DNA from: Membranipora membranacea
Lineage: Eukaryota; Bryozoa; Gymnolaemata; Cheilostomatida; Membraniporidae
DNA length: 64,000 bases
Assembly: GCA_914767715.1 (NCBI GenBank)
Contig: OU612067.1
Span: 24,152,162 to 24,216,161 of the forward strand
Reading direction: 5' to 3'
The notes under the pieces are model-generated. The model searched no databases. It was given only the letters and a program-made list of their open reading frames with translations, and had not been told where the DNA came from. Both the position numbers and the translations under genes were made by a program. The stretch's first letter is position 1. Every line of letters begins with the position of its first letter. Of the stretch, positions 22,109 to 33,660 are shown one piece after another.

Positions 22109-24556
22109 GAAAAGCCGCAGAGGCAAACGGTTTGCTGATTCGAGATAAGCAGGAGTTGCTCCTCCTCATGAGGTGAGTTAGAAGCAAATCTATTTTTTGA
22201 TCCGAGCGAAAAAAAAGCGTGATACCCACCCTTGGTATTATTTTGAAAATTTCAAGACAGCTTAATTACCGCCCTATTAATCCGAGGATTGCAATATTCT
22301 GGATTTTGAATAAGGCCGATAAGAGCTTGAACTGGTCGGAGTTTGATAAAGATTCGAGAGAGTTTTAATTTTTGATGTTGCCGTATGGCATGTTTTTTTT
22401 TAGCAAAAGTGACCCTAATTAAAACGGACGCTGACGGAGAATGAAAAGCCGCAGAGGCAAACGGTTTGCTGATTCGAGATAAGCAGAAGTTGCTCCTCCT
22501 CATGAGTTGAGTTAGAAGCAAATCTATTTTTTGATCCGAGCGAAAAAAAAGCGTGATACCCACCCTTGGTATTATTTTGAAAATTTCAAGTGAGCTTAAT
22601 TACCGCCCTATTAATCCGAGGATTCAAATATTCTGGATTTTGAATAAGGCCGATAAGAGCTTGAACTGGTTGGAGTTTGATAAAGATTCTAGAGAGTTTT
22701 AATTTTTGATGTTGCCGTATGGCATGTTTTTTTTTAGCAAAAGTGACCCTAATTAAAACGGACGCTGACGGAGAATGAAAAGCCGCAGAGGCAAACGGTT
22801 TGCTGATTCGAGATAAGCAGAAGTTGCTCCTCCTCATGAGGTGAGTTAGAAGCAAATCTATTTTTTTATCTGAGCGAAAAAAAAGCGTGATACCCACCCT
22901 TGGTATTATTTTGAAAATTTCAAGTCAGCTTAATTACCGCCCTATTAATCCGAGGATCCCAATATTCTGGATTTTGAATGAGGCCGATAAGAGCTTGAAC
23001 TGGTTGGAGTTTGATAAAGATTCGAGAGAGTTTTAATTTTTGATGTTGCCGTATGGCATGTTTTTTTTTAGCAAAAGTGACCCTAATTAAAACGGACGCT
23101 GACGGAGAATGAAAAGCCGCAGAGGCAAACGGTTTGCTGATTCGAGATAAGCAGGAGTTGCTCCTCCTCATGAGGTGAGTTAGAAGCAAATCTATTTTTT
23201 GATCTGAGCGAAAAAAAGCGTGATACCCACCCTTGGTATTATTTTGAAAATTTCAAGTCAGCTTAATTACCGCCCTTTTCATCCGAGGATTCCAATATTC
23301 TGGATTTTGAATAAGGCCGATAAGAGCTTGAACTGGTTGGAGTTTGATAAAGATTCGAGAGAGTTTTAATTTTTGATGTTGCCGTATGGCATGTTTTTTT
23401 TTAGCAAAAGTGACCCTAATTAAAACGGACGCTGACAGAGAATGAAAAGCCGCAGAGGTAAACGGTTTGCTGATTCGAGATAAGCAGAAGTTGCTCCTCC
23501 TCATGAGGTGAGTTAGAAGCAAATCTATTTTTTGATCCGAGCGAAAAAAAAGCGTGATACCCACCCTTGGTATTATTTTGAAAATTTCAAGTCAGCTTAA
23601 TTACCGCCCTATTAATCCGAGGATTCCAATATTCTGGATTTTGAATAAGGCCGATAAGAGCTTGAACTGGTTGGAGTTTGATAAAGATTCGAGAGAGTTT
23701 TATTTTTTGTTGTTGCCGTATGGCATGTTTTTTTTTAGCAAAAGTGACCCTAATTAAAACGGACGCTGACGGAGGATGAAAAGCCGCAGAGGCAAACGGT
23801 TTGCTGATTCGAGATAAGCAGGAGTTGCTCCTCCTCATGAGGTGAGTTAGAAGCAAATCTATTTTTTGATCTGAGGATTCCAATATTCTGGATTTTGAAT
23901 AAGGCCGATAAGAGCTTGAACTGGTTGGAGTTTGATAAAGATTCGAGAGAGTTTTAATTTTTGATGTTGCCGTATGGCATGTTTTTTTTTAGCAAAAGTG
24001 ACCCTAATTAAAACGGACGCTGACGGAGAATGAAAAGCCGCAGAGGCAAACGGTTTGCTGATTCGAGATAAGCAGAAGTTGCTCCTCCTCATGAGGTGAG
24101 TTAGAAGCAAATCTATTTTTTGATCCGAGCGAAAAAAAAGCGTGATATCCACCCTTGGTATTATTTTGAAAATTTCAAGTCAGCTTAATTACCGCCCTAT
24201 TAATCCGAGGATTCCAATATTCTGGATTTTGAATAAGGCCGATAAGAGCTTGAACTGGTTGGAGTTTGATAAAGATTCGAGAGAGTTTTAATTTTTGTTG
24301 TTGCCGAATGGCATGTTTTTTTTAGCAAAAGTGACCCTAATTAAAACGGACGCTGACGGAGGATGAAAAGCCGCAGAGGCAAACGGTTTGCTGATTCGAG
24401 ATAAGCAGGAGTTGCTCCTCCTCATGAGGTGAGTTAGAAGCAAATCTATTTTTTGATCTGAGGATTCCAATATTCTGGATTTTGAATAAGGCCGATAAGA
24501 GCTTGAACTGGTTGGAGTTTGATAAAGATTCGAGAGAGTTTTAATTTTTGTTGGAT
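22109..24556 (+). repeat. HOR interval 5 (canonical, 2448 bp)
   Basis: All eight monomers are present in canonical order. Private changes are rare: CCCTTTTCATCCG at about 23273-23285 and GAGTTTTATTTTTTGTTG at about 23700. The second removes the usual stop in the plus-strand frame of this one monomer. Confidence 0.85.
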
Positions 24557-25749
24557 GAAAAGCCGCAGAGGCAAACGGTTTGCTGATTCGAGATAAGCAG
24601 GAGTTGCTCCTCCTCATGAGGTGAGTTAGAAGCAAATCTATTTTTTGATCTGAGCGAAAAAAAAGCGTGATACCCACCCTTGGTATTATTTTGAAAATTT
24701 CAAGACAGCTTAATTACCGCCCTATTAATCCGAGGATTGCAATATTCTGGATTTTGAATAAGGCCGATAAGAGCTTGAACTGGTCGGAGTTTGATAAAGA
24801 TTCGAGAGAGTTTTAATTTTTGATGTTGCCGTATGGCATGTTTTTTTTTAGCAAAAGTGACCCTAATTAAAACGGACGCTGACGGAGAATGAAAAGCCGC
24901 AGAGGCAAACGGTTTGCTGATTCGAGATAAGCAGAAGTTGCTCCTCCTCATGAGTTGAGTTAGAAGCAAATCTATTTTTTGATCCGAGCGAAAAAAAAGC
25001 GTGATACCCACCCTTGGTATTATTTTGAAAATTTCAAGTGAGCTTAATTACCGCCCTATTAATCCGAGGATTCAAATATTCTGGATTTTGAATAAGGCCG
25101 ATAAGAGCTTGAACTGGTTGGAGTTTGATAAAGATTCGAGAGAGTTTTAATTTTTGATGTTGCCGTATGGCATGTTTTTTTTTAGCAAAAGTGACCCTAA
25201 TTAAAACGGACGCTGACGGAGAATGAAAAGCCGCAGAGGCAAACGGTTTGCTGATTCGAGATAAGCAGAAGTTGCTCCTCCTCATGAGGTGAGTTAGAAG
25301 CAAATCTATTTTTTGATCCGAGCGAAAAAAAAGCGTGATATCCACCCTTGGTATTATTTTGAAAATTTCAAGTCAGCTTAATTACCGCCCTATTAATCCG
25401 AGGATTCCAATATTCTGGATTTTGAATAAGGCCGATAAGAGCTTGAACTGGTTGGAGTTTGATAAAGATTCGAGAGAGTTTTAATTTTTGTTGTTGCCGA
25501 ATGGCATGTTTTTTTTAGCAAAAGTGACCCTAATTAAAACGGACGCTGACGGAGGATGAAAAGCCGCAGAGGCAAACGGTTTGCTGATTCGAGATAAGCA
25601 GGAGTTGCTCCTCCTCATGAGGTGAGTTAGAAGCAAATCTATTTTTTGATCTGAGGATTCCAATATTCTGGATTTTGAATAAGGCCGATAAGAGCTTGAA
25701 CTGGTTGGAGTTTGATAAAGATTCGAGAGAGTTTTAATTTTTGTTGGAT
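24557..25749 (+). repeat. HOR interval 6 (1193 bp, short)
   Basis: There are three full monomers and then the 192-bp monomer. The 254-bp monomer and four full monomers of the canonical unit are missing, so it is the shortest interval between two 192-bp monomers in the domain. Confidence 0.8.
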
Positions 25750-28197
25750 GAAAAGCCGCAGAGGCAAACGGTTTGCTGATTCGAGATAAGCAGGAGTTGC
25801 TCCTCCTCATGAGGTGAGTTAGAAGCAAATCTATTTTTTGATCTGAGCGAAAAAAAAGCGTGATACCCACCCTTGGTATTATTTTGAAAATTTCAAGACA
25901 GCTTAATTACCGCCCTATTAATCCGAGGATTGCAATATTCTGGATTTTGAATAAGGCCGATAAGAGCTTGAACTGGTCGGAGTTTGATAAAGATTCGAGA
26001 GAGTTTTAATTTTTGATGTTGCCGTATGGCATGTTTTTTTTTAGCAAAAGTGACCCTAATTAAAACGGACGCTGACGGAGAATGAAAAGCCGCAGAGGCA
26101 AACGGTTTGCTGATTCGAGATAAGCAGAAGTTGCTCCTCCTCATGAGGTGAGTTAGAAGCAAATCTATTTTTTGATCCGAGCGAAAAAAAAGCGTGATAC
26201 CCACCCTTGGTATTATTTTGAAAATTTCAAGTGAGCTTAATTACCGCCCTATTAATCCGAGGATTCAAATATTCTGGATTTTGAATAAGGCCGATAAGAG
26301 CTTGAACTGGTTGGAGTTTGATAAAGATTCTAGAGAGTTTTAATTTTTGATGTTGCCGTATGGCATGTTTTTTTTTAGCAAAAGTGACCCTAATTAAAAC
26401 GGACGCTGACGGAGAATGAAAAGCCGCAGAGGCAAACGGTTTGCTGATTCGAGATAAGCAGAAGTTGCTCCTCCTCATGAGGTGAGTTAGAAGCAAATCT
26501 ATTTTTTTATCTGAGCGAAAAAAAAGCGTGATACCCACCCTTGGTATTATTTTGAAAATTTCAAGTCAGCTTAATTACCGCCCTATTAATCCGAGGATCC
26601 CAATATTCTGGATTTTGAATGAGGCCGATAAGAGCTTGAACTGGTTGGAGTTTGATAAAGATTCGAGAGAGTTTTAATTTTTGATGTTGCCGTATGGCAT
26701 GTTTTTTTTTAGCAAAAGTGACCCTAATTAAAACGGCCGCTGACGGAGAATGAAAAGCCGCAGAGGCAAACGGTTTGCTGATTCGAGATAAGCAGGAGTT
26801 GCTCCTCCTCATGAGGTGAGTTAGAAGCAAATCTATTTTTTGATCTGAGCGAAAAAAAGCGTGATACCCACCCTTGGTATTATTTTGAAAATTTCAAGTC
26901 AGCTTAATTACCGCCCTTTTAATCCGAGGATTCCAATATTCTGGATTTTGAATAAGGCCGATAAGAGCTTGAACTGGTTGGAGTTTGATAAAGATTCGAG
27001 AGAGTTTTAATTTTTGATGTTGCCGTATGGCATGTTTTTTTTTAGCAAAAGTGACCCTAATTAAAACGGACGCTGACAGAGAATGAAAAGCCGCAGAGGT
27101 AAACGGTTTGCTGATTCGAGATAAGCAGAAGTTGCTCCTCCTCATGAGGTGAGTTAGAAGCAAATCTATTTTTTGATCCGAGCGAAAAAAAAGCGTGATA
27201 CCCACCCTTGGTATTATTTTGAAAATTTCAAGTCAGCTTAATTACCGCCCTATTAATCCGAGGATTCCAATATTCTGGATTTTGAATAAGGCCGATAAGA
27301 GCTTGAACTGGTTGGAGTTTGATAAAGATTCGAGAGAGTTTTAATTTTTGTTGTTGCCGTATGGCATGTTTTTTTTTAGCAAAAGTGACCCTAATTAAAA
27401 CGGACGCTGACGGAGGATGAAAAGCCGCAGAGGCAAACGGTTTGCTGATTCGAGATAAGCAGGAGTTGCTCCTCCTCATGAGGTGAGTTAGAAGCAAATC
27501 TATTTTTTGATCTGAGGATTCCAATATTCTGGATTTTGAATAAGGCCGATAAGAGCTTGAACTGGTTGGAGTTTGATAAAGATTCGAGAGAGTTTTAATT
27601 TTTGATGTTGCCGTATGGCATGTTTTTTTTTAGCAAAAGTGACCCTAATTAAAACGGACGCTGACGGAGAATGAAAAGCCGCAGAGGCAAACGGTTTGCT
27701 GATTCGAGATAAGCAGAAGTTGCTCCTCCTCATGAGGTGAGTTAGAAGCAAATCTATTTTTTGATCCGAGCGAAAAAAAAGCGTGATATCCACCCTTGGT
27801 ATTATTTTGAAAATTTCAAGTCAGCTTAATTACCGCCCTATTAATCCGAGGATTCCAATATTCTGGATTTTGAATAAGGCCGATAAGAGCTTGAACTGGT
27901 TGGAGTTTGATAAAGATTCGAGAGAGTTTTAATTTTTGTTGTTGCCGAATGGCATGTTTTTTTTAGCAAAAGTGACCCTAATTAAAACGGACGCTGACGG
28001 AGGATGAAAAGCCGCAGAGGCAAACGGTTTGCTGATTCGAGATAAGCAGGAGTTGCTCCTCCTCATGAGGTGAGTTAGAAGCAAATCTATTTTTTGATCT
28101 GAGGATTCCAATATTCTGGATTTTGAATAAGGCCGATAAGAGCTTGAACTGGTTGGAGTTTGATAAAGATTCGAGAGAGTTTTAATTTTTGTTGGAT
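25750..28197 (+). repeat. HOR interval 7 (canonical, 2448 bp)
   Basis: This is the last full unit and matches interval 5 in length and order. It carries AACGGCCGCTGACGG at about 26732-26746, creating a CGGCCG site that also appears in scattered monomers further right (34520, 37192, 44537, 46876). Confidence 0.85.
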
Positions 28198-28989
28198 GAA
28201 AAGCCGCAGAGGCAAACGGTTTGCTGATTCGAGATAAGCAGGAGTTGCTCCTCCTCATGAGGTGAGTTAGAAGCAAATCTATTTTTTGATCTGAGCGAAA
28301 AAAAAGCGTGATACCCACCCTTGGTATTATTTTGAAAATTTCAAGACAGCTTAATTACCGCCCTATTAATCCGAGGATTGCAATATTCTGGATTTTGAAT
28401 AAGGCCGATAAGAGCTTGAACTGGTCGGAGTTTGATAAAGATTCGAGAGAGTTTTAATTTTTGATGTTGCCGTATGGCATGTTTTTTTTTAGCAAAAGTG
28501 ACCCTAATTAAAACGGACGCTGACGGAGAATGAAAAGCCGCAGAGGCAAACGGTTTGCTGATTCGAGATAAGCAGAAGTTGCTCCTCCTCATGAGTTGAG
28601 TTAGAAGCAAATCTATTTTTTGATCCGAGCGAAAAAAAAGCGTGATACCCACCCTTGGTATTATTTTGAAAATTTCAAGTGAGCTTAATTACCGCCCTAT
28701 TAATCCGAGGATTCAAATATTCTGGATTTTGAATAAGGCCGATAAGAGCTTGAACTGGTTGGAGTTTGATAAAGATTCGAGAGAGTTTTAATTTTTGATG
28801 TTGCCGTATGGCATGTTTTTTTTTAGCAAAAGTGACCCTAATTAAAACGGACGCTGACGGAGAATGAAAAGCCGCAGAGGCAAACGGTTTGCTGATTCGA
28901 GATAAGCAGAAGTTGCTCCTCCTCATGAGGTGAGTTAGAAGCAAATCTATTTTTTGATCTGAGCGAAAAAAAAGCGTGATACCCACCCT

Positions 28990-31900
28990 TGGTATTGTTT
29001 TGAAAATTTCAAGTCAGCTTAATTACCGCCCTATTAATCCGAGGATTCCAATATTCTGGATTTTGAATAAGGCCGATAAGAGCTTGAACTGGTTGGAGTT
29101 TGATAAAGATTCGAGAGAGTTTTAATTTTTGTTGTTGCCGTATGGCATGTTTTTTTTTAGCAAAAGTGACCCTAATTAAAACGGACGCTGACGGAGGATG
29201 AAAAGCCGCAGAGGCAAACGGTTTGCTGATTCGAGATAAGCAGGAGTTGCTCCTCCTCATGAGGTGAGTTAGAAGCAAATCTATTTTTTGATCTGAGCGA
29301 AAAAAAAGCGTGATACCCAACCTTGGTATTATTTTGAAAATTTCAAGTCAGCTTAATTACCGCCCTATTAATCCGAGGATTCCAATATTCTGGATTTTGA
29401 ATAAGGCCGATAAGAGCTTGAACTGGTTGGAGTTTGATAAAGATTCGAGAGAGTTTTAATTTTTGATGTTGCCATATGGCATGTTTTTTTTAGCAAAAGT
29501 GACCCTAATTAAAACGGACGCTGACGGAGAATGAAAAGCCGCAGAGGCAAACGGTTTGCTGATTCGAGATAAGCAGAAGTTGCTCCTCCTCATGAGGTGA
29601 GTTAGAAGCAAATCTATTTTTTGATCTGAGCGAAAAAAAAGCGTGATACCCACCCTTGGTATTATTTTGAAAATTCCAAGTCAGCTTAATTACCGCCCTA
29701 TTAATCCGAGGATTCCAATATTCTGGATTTTGAATAAGGCCGATAAGAGCTTGAACTGGTTGGAGTTTGATAAAGATTCGAGAGAGTTTTAATTTTTGAT
29801 GTTGCCGTATGGCATGTTTTTTTTTAGCAAAAGTGAGCCTTATTAAAACGGACGCTGACGGAGAATGAAAAGCCGCAGAGGCAAACGGTTTGCTGATTCG
29901 AGATAAGCAGAAGTTGCTCCTTCTCATGAGGTGAGTTAGAAGCAAATCTATTTTTTGATCTGAGCGAAAAAAAGCGTGATACCCACCCTTGGTATTATTT
30001 TGAAAATTTCAAGTCAGCTTAATTACCGCCCTTTTAATCCGAGGATTCCAATATTCTGGATTTTGAATAAGGCCGATAAGAGCTTGAACTGGTTGGAGTT
30101 TGATAAAGATTCTAGAGAGTTTTAATTTTTGATGTTGCCGTATGGCATGTTTTTTTTTAGCAAAAGCGACCCTAATTAAAACGGACGCTGACGGAGAATG
30201 AAAAGCCGCAGAGGCAAACGGTTTGCTGATTCGAGATAAGCAGGAGTTGCTCCTCCTCATGAGGTGAGTTAGAAGCAAATCTATTTTTTGATCTGAGCGA
30301 AAAAAAAGCGTGATACCCACCCTTGGTATTATTTTGAAAATTTCAAGTCAGCTTAATTACCGCCCTATTAATCCGAGGATTCCAATATTCTGGATTTTGA
30401 ATAAGGCCGATAAGAGCTTGGACTGGTTGGAGTTTGATAAAGATTCGAGAGAGTTTTAATTTTTGATGTTGCCGTATGGCATGTTTTTTTTAGCAAAAGT
30501 GACCCTAATTAAAACGGACGCTGACGGAGAATGAATAGCCGCAGAGGCAAACGGTTTGCTGATTCGAGATAAGCAGGAGTTGCTCCTCCTCATGAGGTGA
30601 GTTAGAAGCAAATCTATTTTTTGATCTGAGCGAAAAAAAAGCGTGATACCCACCCTTGGTATTATTTTGAAAATTTCAAGTCAGCTTAATTACCGCCCTA
30701 TTAATCCGAGGATTCTTATATTCTGGATTTTGAATAAGGCCGATAAGAGCTTGAACTGGTTGGAGTTTGATAAAGATTTGAGAGAGTTTTAATTTTTGAT
30801 GTTGCCGTATGGCATGTTTTTTTTTAGCAAAAGTGACCCTAATTAAAACGGACGCTGACGGAGAATGAAAAGCCGCAGAGGCAAACGGTTTGCTGATTCG
30901 AGATAAGCAGAAGTTGCTCCTCCTCATGAGGTGAGTTAGAAGCAAATCTATTTTTTGATCTGAGCGAAAAAAAAGCGTGATACCCACCCTTGGTATTATT
31001 TTGAAAATTTCAAGTCAGCTTAATTACCGCCCTATTAATCCGAGGATTCCAATATTCTGGATTTTGAATAAGGCCGATAAGAGCTTGAACTGGTTGGAGT
31101 TTGAATAAAGATTCGATAGAGTTTTAATTTTTGATATTGCCGTATGGCATGTTTTTTTTTAGCAAAAGTGACCCTAATTAAAACGGACGCTGACGGAGAA
31201 TGAAAAGCCGCAGAGGCAAACGGTTTGCTGATTCGAGATAAGCAGAAGTTGCTCCTCCTCATGAGTTGAGTTAGAAGCAAATCTATTTTTTGATCCGAGC
31301 GAAAAAAAAGCGTGATACCCACCCTTGGCATTATTTTGAAAATTTCAAGTGAGCTTAATTACCGCCCTATTAATCCGAGGATTCAAATATTCTGGATTTT
31401 GAATAAGGCCGGTAAGAGCTTGAACTGGTTGGAGTTTGATAAAGATTCGAGAGAGTTTTAATTTTTGATGTTGCCGTATGGCATGTTTTTTTTTAGCAAA
31501 AGTGACCCTAATTAAAACGGACGCTGACGGAGGATGAAAAGCCGCAGAGGCAAACGGTTTGCTGATTCGAGATAAGCAGGAGTTGCTCCTCCTCATGAGG
31601 TGAGTTAGAAGCAAATCTATTTTTTGATCTGAGCGAAAAAAAAGCGTGATACCCAACCTTGGTATTATTTTGAAAATTTCAAGTCAGCTTAATTACCGCC
31701 CTATTAATCCGAGGATTCCAATATTCTGGATTTTGAATAAGGCCGATAAGAGCTTGAACTGGTTGGAGTTTGATAAAGATTCGAGAGAGTTTTAATTTTT
31801 GATGTTGCCATATGGCATGTTTTTTTTAGCAAAAGTGACCCTAATTAAAACGGACGCTGACGGAGAATGAAAAGCCGCAGAGGCAAACGGTTTGCTGATT

Positions 31901-33660
31901 CGAGATAAGCAGAAGTTGCTCCTCCTCATGAGGTGAGTTAGAAGCAAATCTATTTTTTGATCTGAGCGAAAAAAAAGTGTGATACCCACCCTTGGTATTA
32001 TTTTGAAAATTCCAAGTCAGCTTAATTACCGCCCTATTAATCCGAGGATTCCAATATTCTGGATTTTGAATAAGGCCGATAAGAGCTTGAACTGGTTGGA
32101 GTTTGATAAAGATTCGAGAGAGTTTTAATTTTTGATGTTGCCGTATGGCATGTTTTTTTTTAGCAAAAGTGAGCCTTATTAAAACGGACGCTGACGGAGA
32201 ATGAAAAGCCGCAGAGGCAAACGGTTTGCTGATTCGAGATAAGCAGAAAATGCTCCTCCTCATGAGGTGAGTTAGAAGCAAATCTATTTTTTGATCTGAG
32301 CGAAAAAAAAGCGTGATACCCACCCTTGGTATTATTTTGAAAATTTCAAGTCAGCTTAATTACCGCCCTATTAATCCGAGGATTCCAATATTCTGGATTT
32401 TGAATGAGGCCGATAAGAGCTTGAACTGGTTGGAGTTTGATAAAGATTCTAGAGAGTTTTAATTTTTGATGTTGCCGTATGGCATGTTTTTTTTTAGCAA
32501 AAGCGACCCTAATTAAAACGGACGCTGACGGAGAATGAAAAGCCGCAGAGGCAAACGGTTTGCTGATTCGAGATAAGCAGGAGTTGCTCCTCCTCATGAG
32601 GTGAGTTAGAAGCAAATCTATTTTTTGATCTGAGCGAAAAAAAAGCGTGATACCCACCCTTGGTATTATTTTGAAAATTTCAAGTCAGCTTAATTACCGC
32701 CCTATTAATCCGAGGATTCCAATATTCTGGATTTTGAATAAGGCCGATAAGAGCTTGGACTGGTTGGAGTTTGATAAAGATTCGAGAGAGTTTTAATTTT
32801 TGATGTTGCCGTATGGCATGTTTTTTTTAGCAAAAGTGACCCTAATTAAAACGGACGCTGACGGAGAATGAATAGCCGCAGAGGCAAACGGTTTGCTGAT
32901 TCGAGATAAGCAGGAGTTGCTCCTCCTCATGAGGTGAGTTAGAAGCAAATCTATTTTTTGATCTGAGCGAAAAAAAAGCGTGATACCCACCCTTGGTATT
33001 ATTTTGAAAATTTCAAGTCAGCTTAATTACCGCCCTATTAATCCGAGGATTCTTATAGTCTGGATTTTGAATAAGGCCGATAAGAGCTTGAACTGGTTGG
33101 AGTTTGATAAAGATTTGAGAGAGTTTTAATTTTTGATGTTGCCGTATGGCATGTTTTTTTTTAGCAAAAGTGACCCTAATTAAAACGGACGCTGACGGAG
33201 AATGAAAAGCCGCAGAGGCAAACGGTTTGCTGATTCGAGATAAGCAGGAGTTGCTCCTCCTCATGAGGTGAGTTAGAAGCAAATCTATTTTTTTATCTGA
33301 GCGAAAAAAAAGCGTGATACCCACCCTTGGTATTATTTTGAAAATTTCAAGTCAGCTTAATTACCGCCCTATCAATCCGAGGATCCCAATATTCTGGATT
33401 TTGAATGAGGCCGATAAGAGCTTGAACTGGTTGGAGTTTGATAAAGATTCGAGAGAGTTTTAATTTTTGATGTTGCCGTATGGCATGTTTTTTTTTAGCA
33501 AAAGTGACCCTAATTAAAACGGACGCTGACGGAGAATGAAAAGCCGCAGAGGCAAACGGTTTGCTGATTCGAGATAAGCAGGAGTTGCTCCTCCTCATGA
33601 GGTGAGTTAAAAGCAAATCTATTTTTTGATCTGAGCGAAAAAAAAGCGTGATACCCACCC
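28990..33660 (+). repeat. Seven-monomer duplication (about 2337 bp), transitional domain
   Basis: Private marks recur at about 2337 bp: AAGAGCTTGGACTGG (about 30413 and 32750), GGATTCTTATA (about 30709 and 33046) and AAAAGCGACCCTAATT (about 30163 and 32499). The TCTTATATTCTGG monomer also occurs at about 9750, and GAGGATCCC at 33380 matches the HOR domain, so this block is related to sequence at both ends of the 9.7-29 kb domain. A 1-bp insertion (GTTTGAATAAAGATT, about 31101) shifts local register. Confidence 0.82.

Larger units (their letters stand above)
9690..28990 (+). repeat. Homogenised higher-order repeat domain marked by shared internal deletions
   Basis: The same deletion-bearing monomers recur with identical breakpoints. 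An 80-bp deletion fuses TTGATCTGAG to GATTCCAATATT in 254-bp monomers at 10904-11157, 14686-14939, 18549-18802, 21330-21583, 23778-24031 and 27419-27672. Eight 192-bp monomers carry the same 80-bp deletion plus a second of about 62 bp fusing TTTTTGTTG to GATGAAAAG: 11491-11682, 15273-15464, 17689-17880, 19136-19327, 21917-22108, 24365-24556, 25558-25749 and 28006-28197. The canonical unit between successive 192-bp monomers is 2448 bp: six full monomers, one of 254 and one of 192. Copies are nearly identical and include private marks such as AGGTAAACGG, GAGGATCCCAATATT, ATTGCAATATT and GATTCAAATATT in fixed order. Confidence 0.92.

Noticed and set aside
31095-31115. AATAAA created by the 1-bp insertion near 31101 as a polyadenylation signal
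   Set aside because: It is a private single-base change in a non-coding monomer with no transcript to end.
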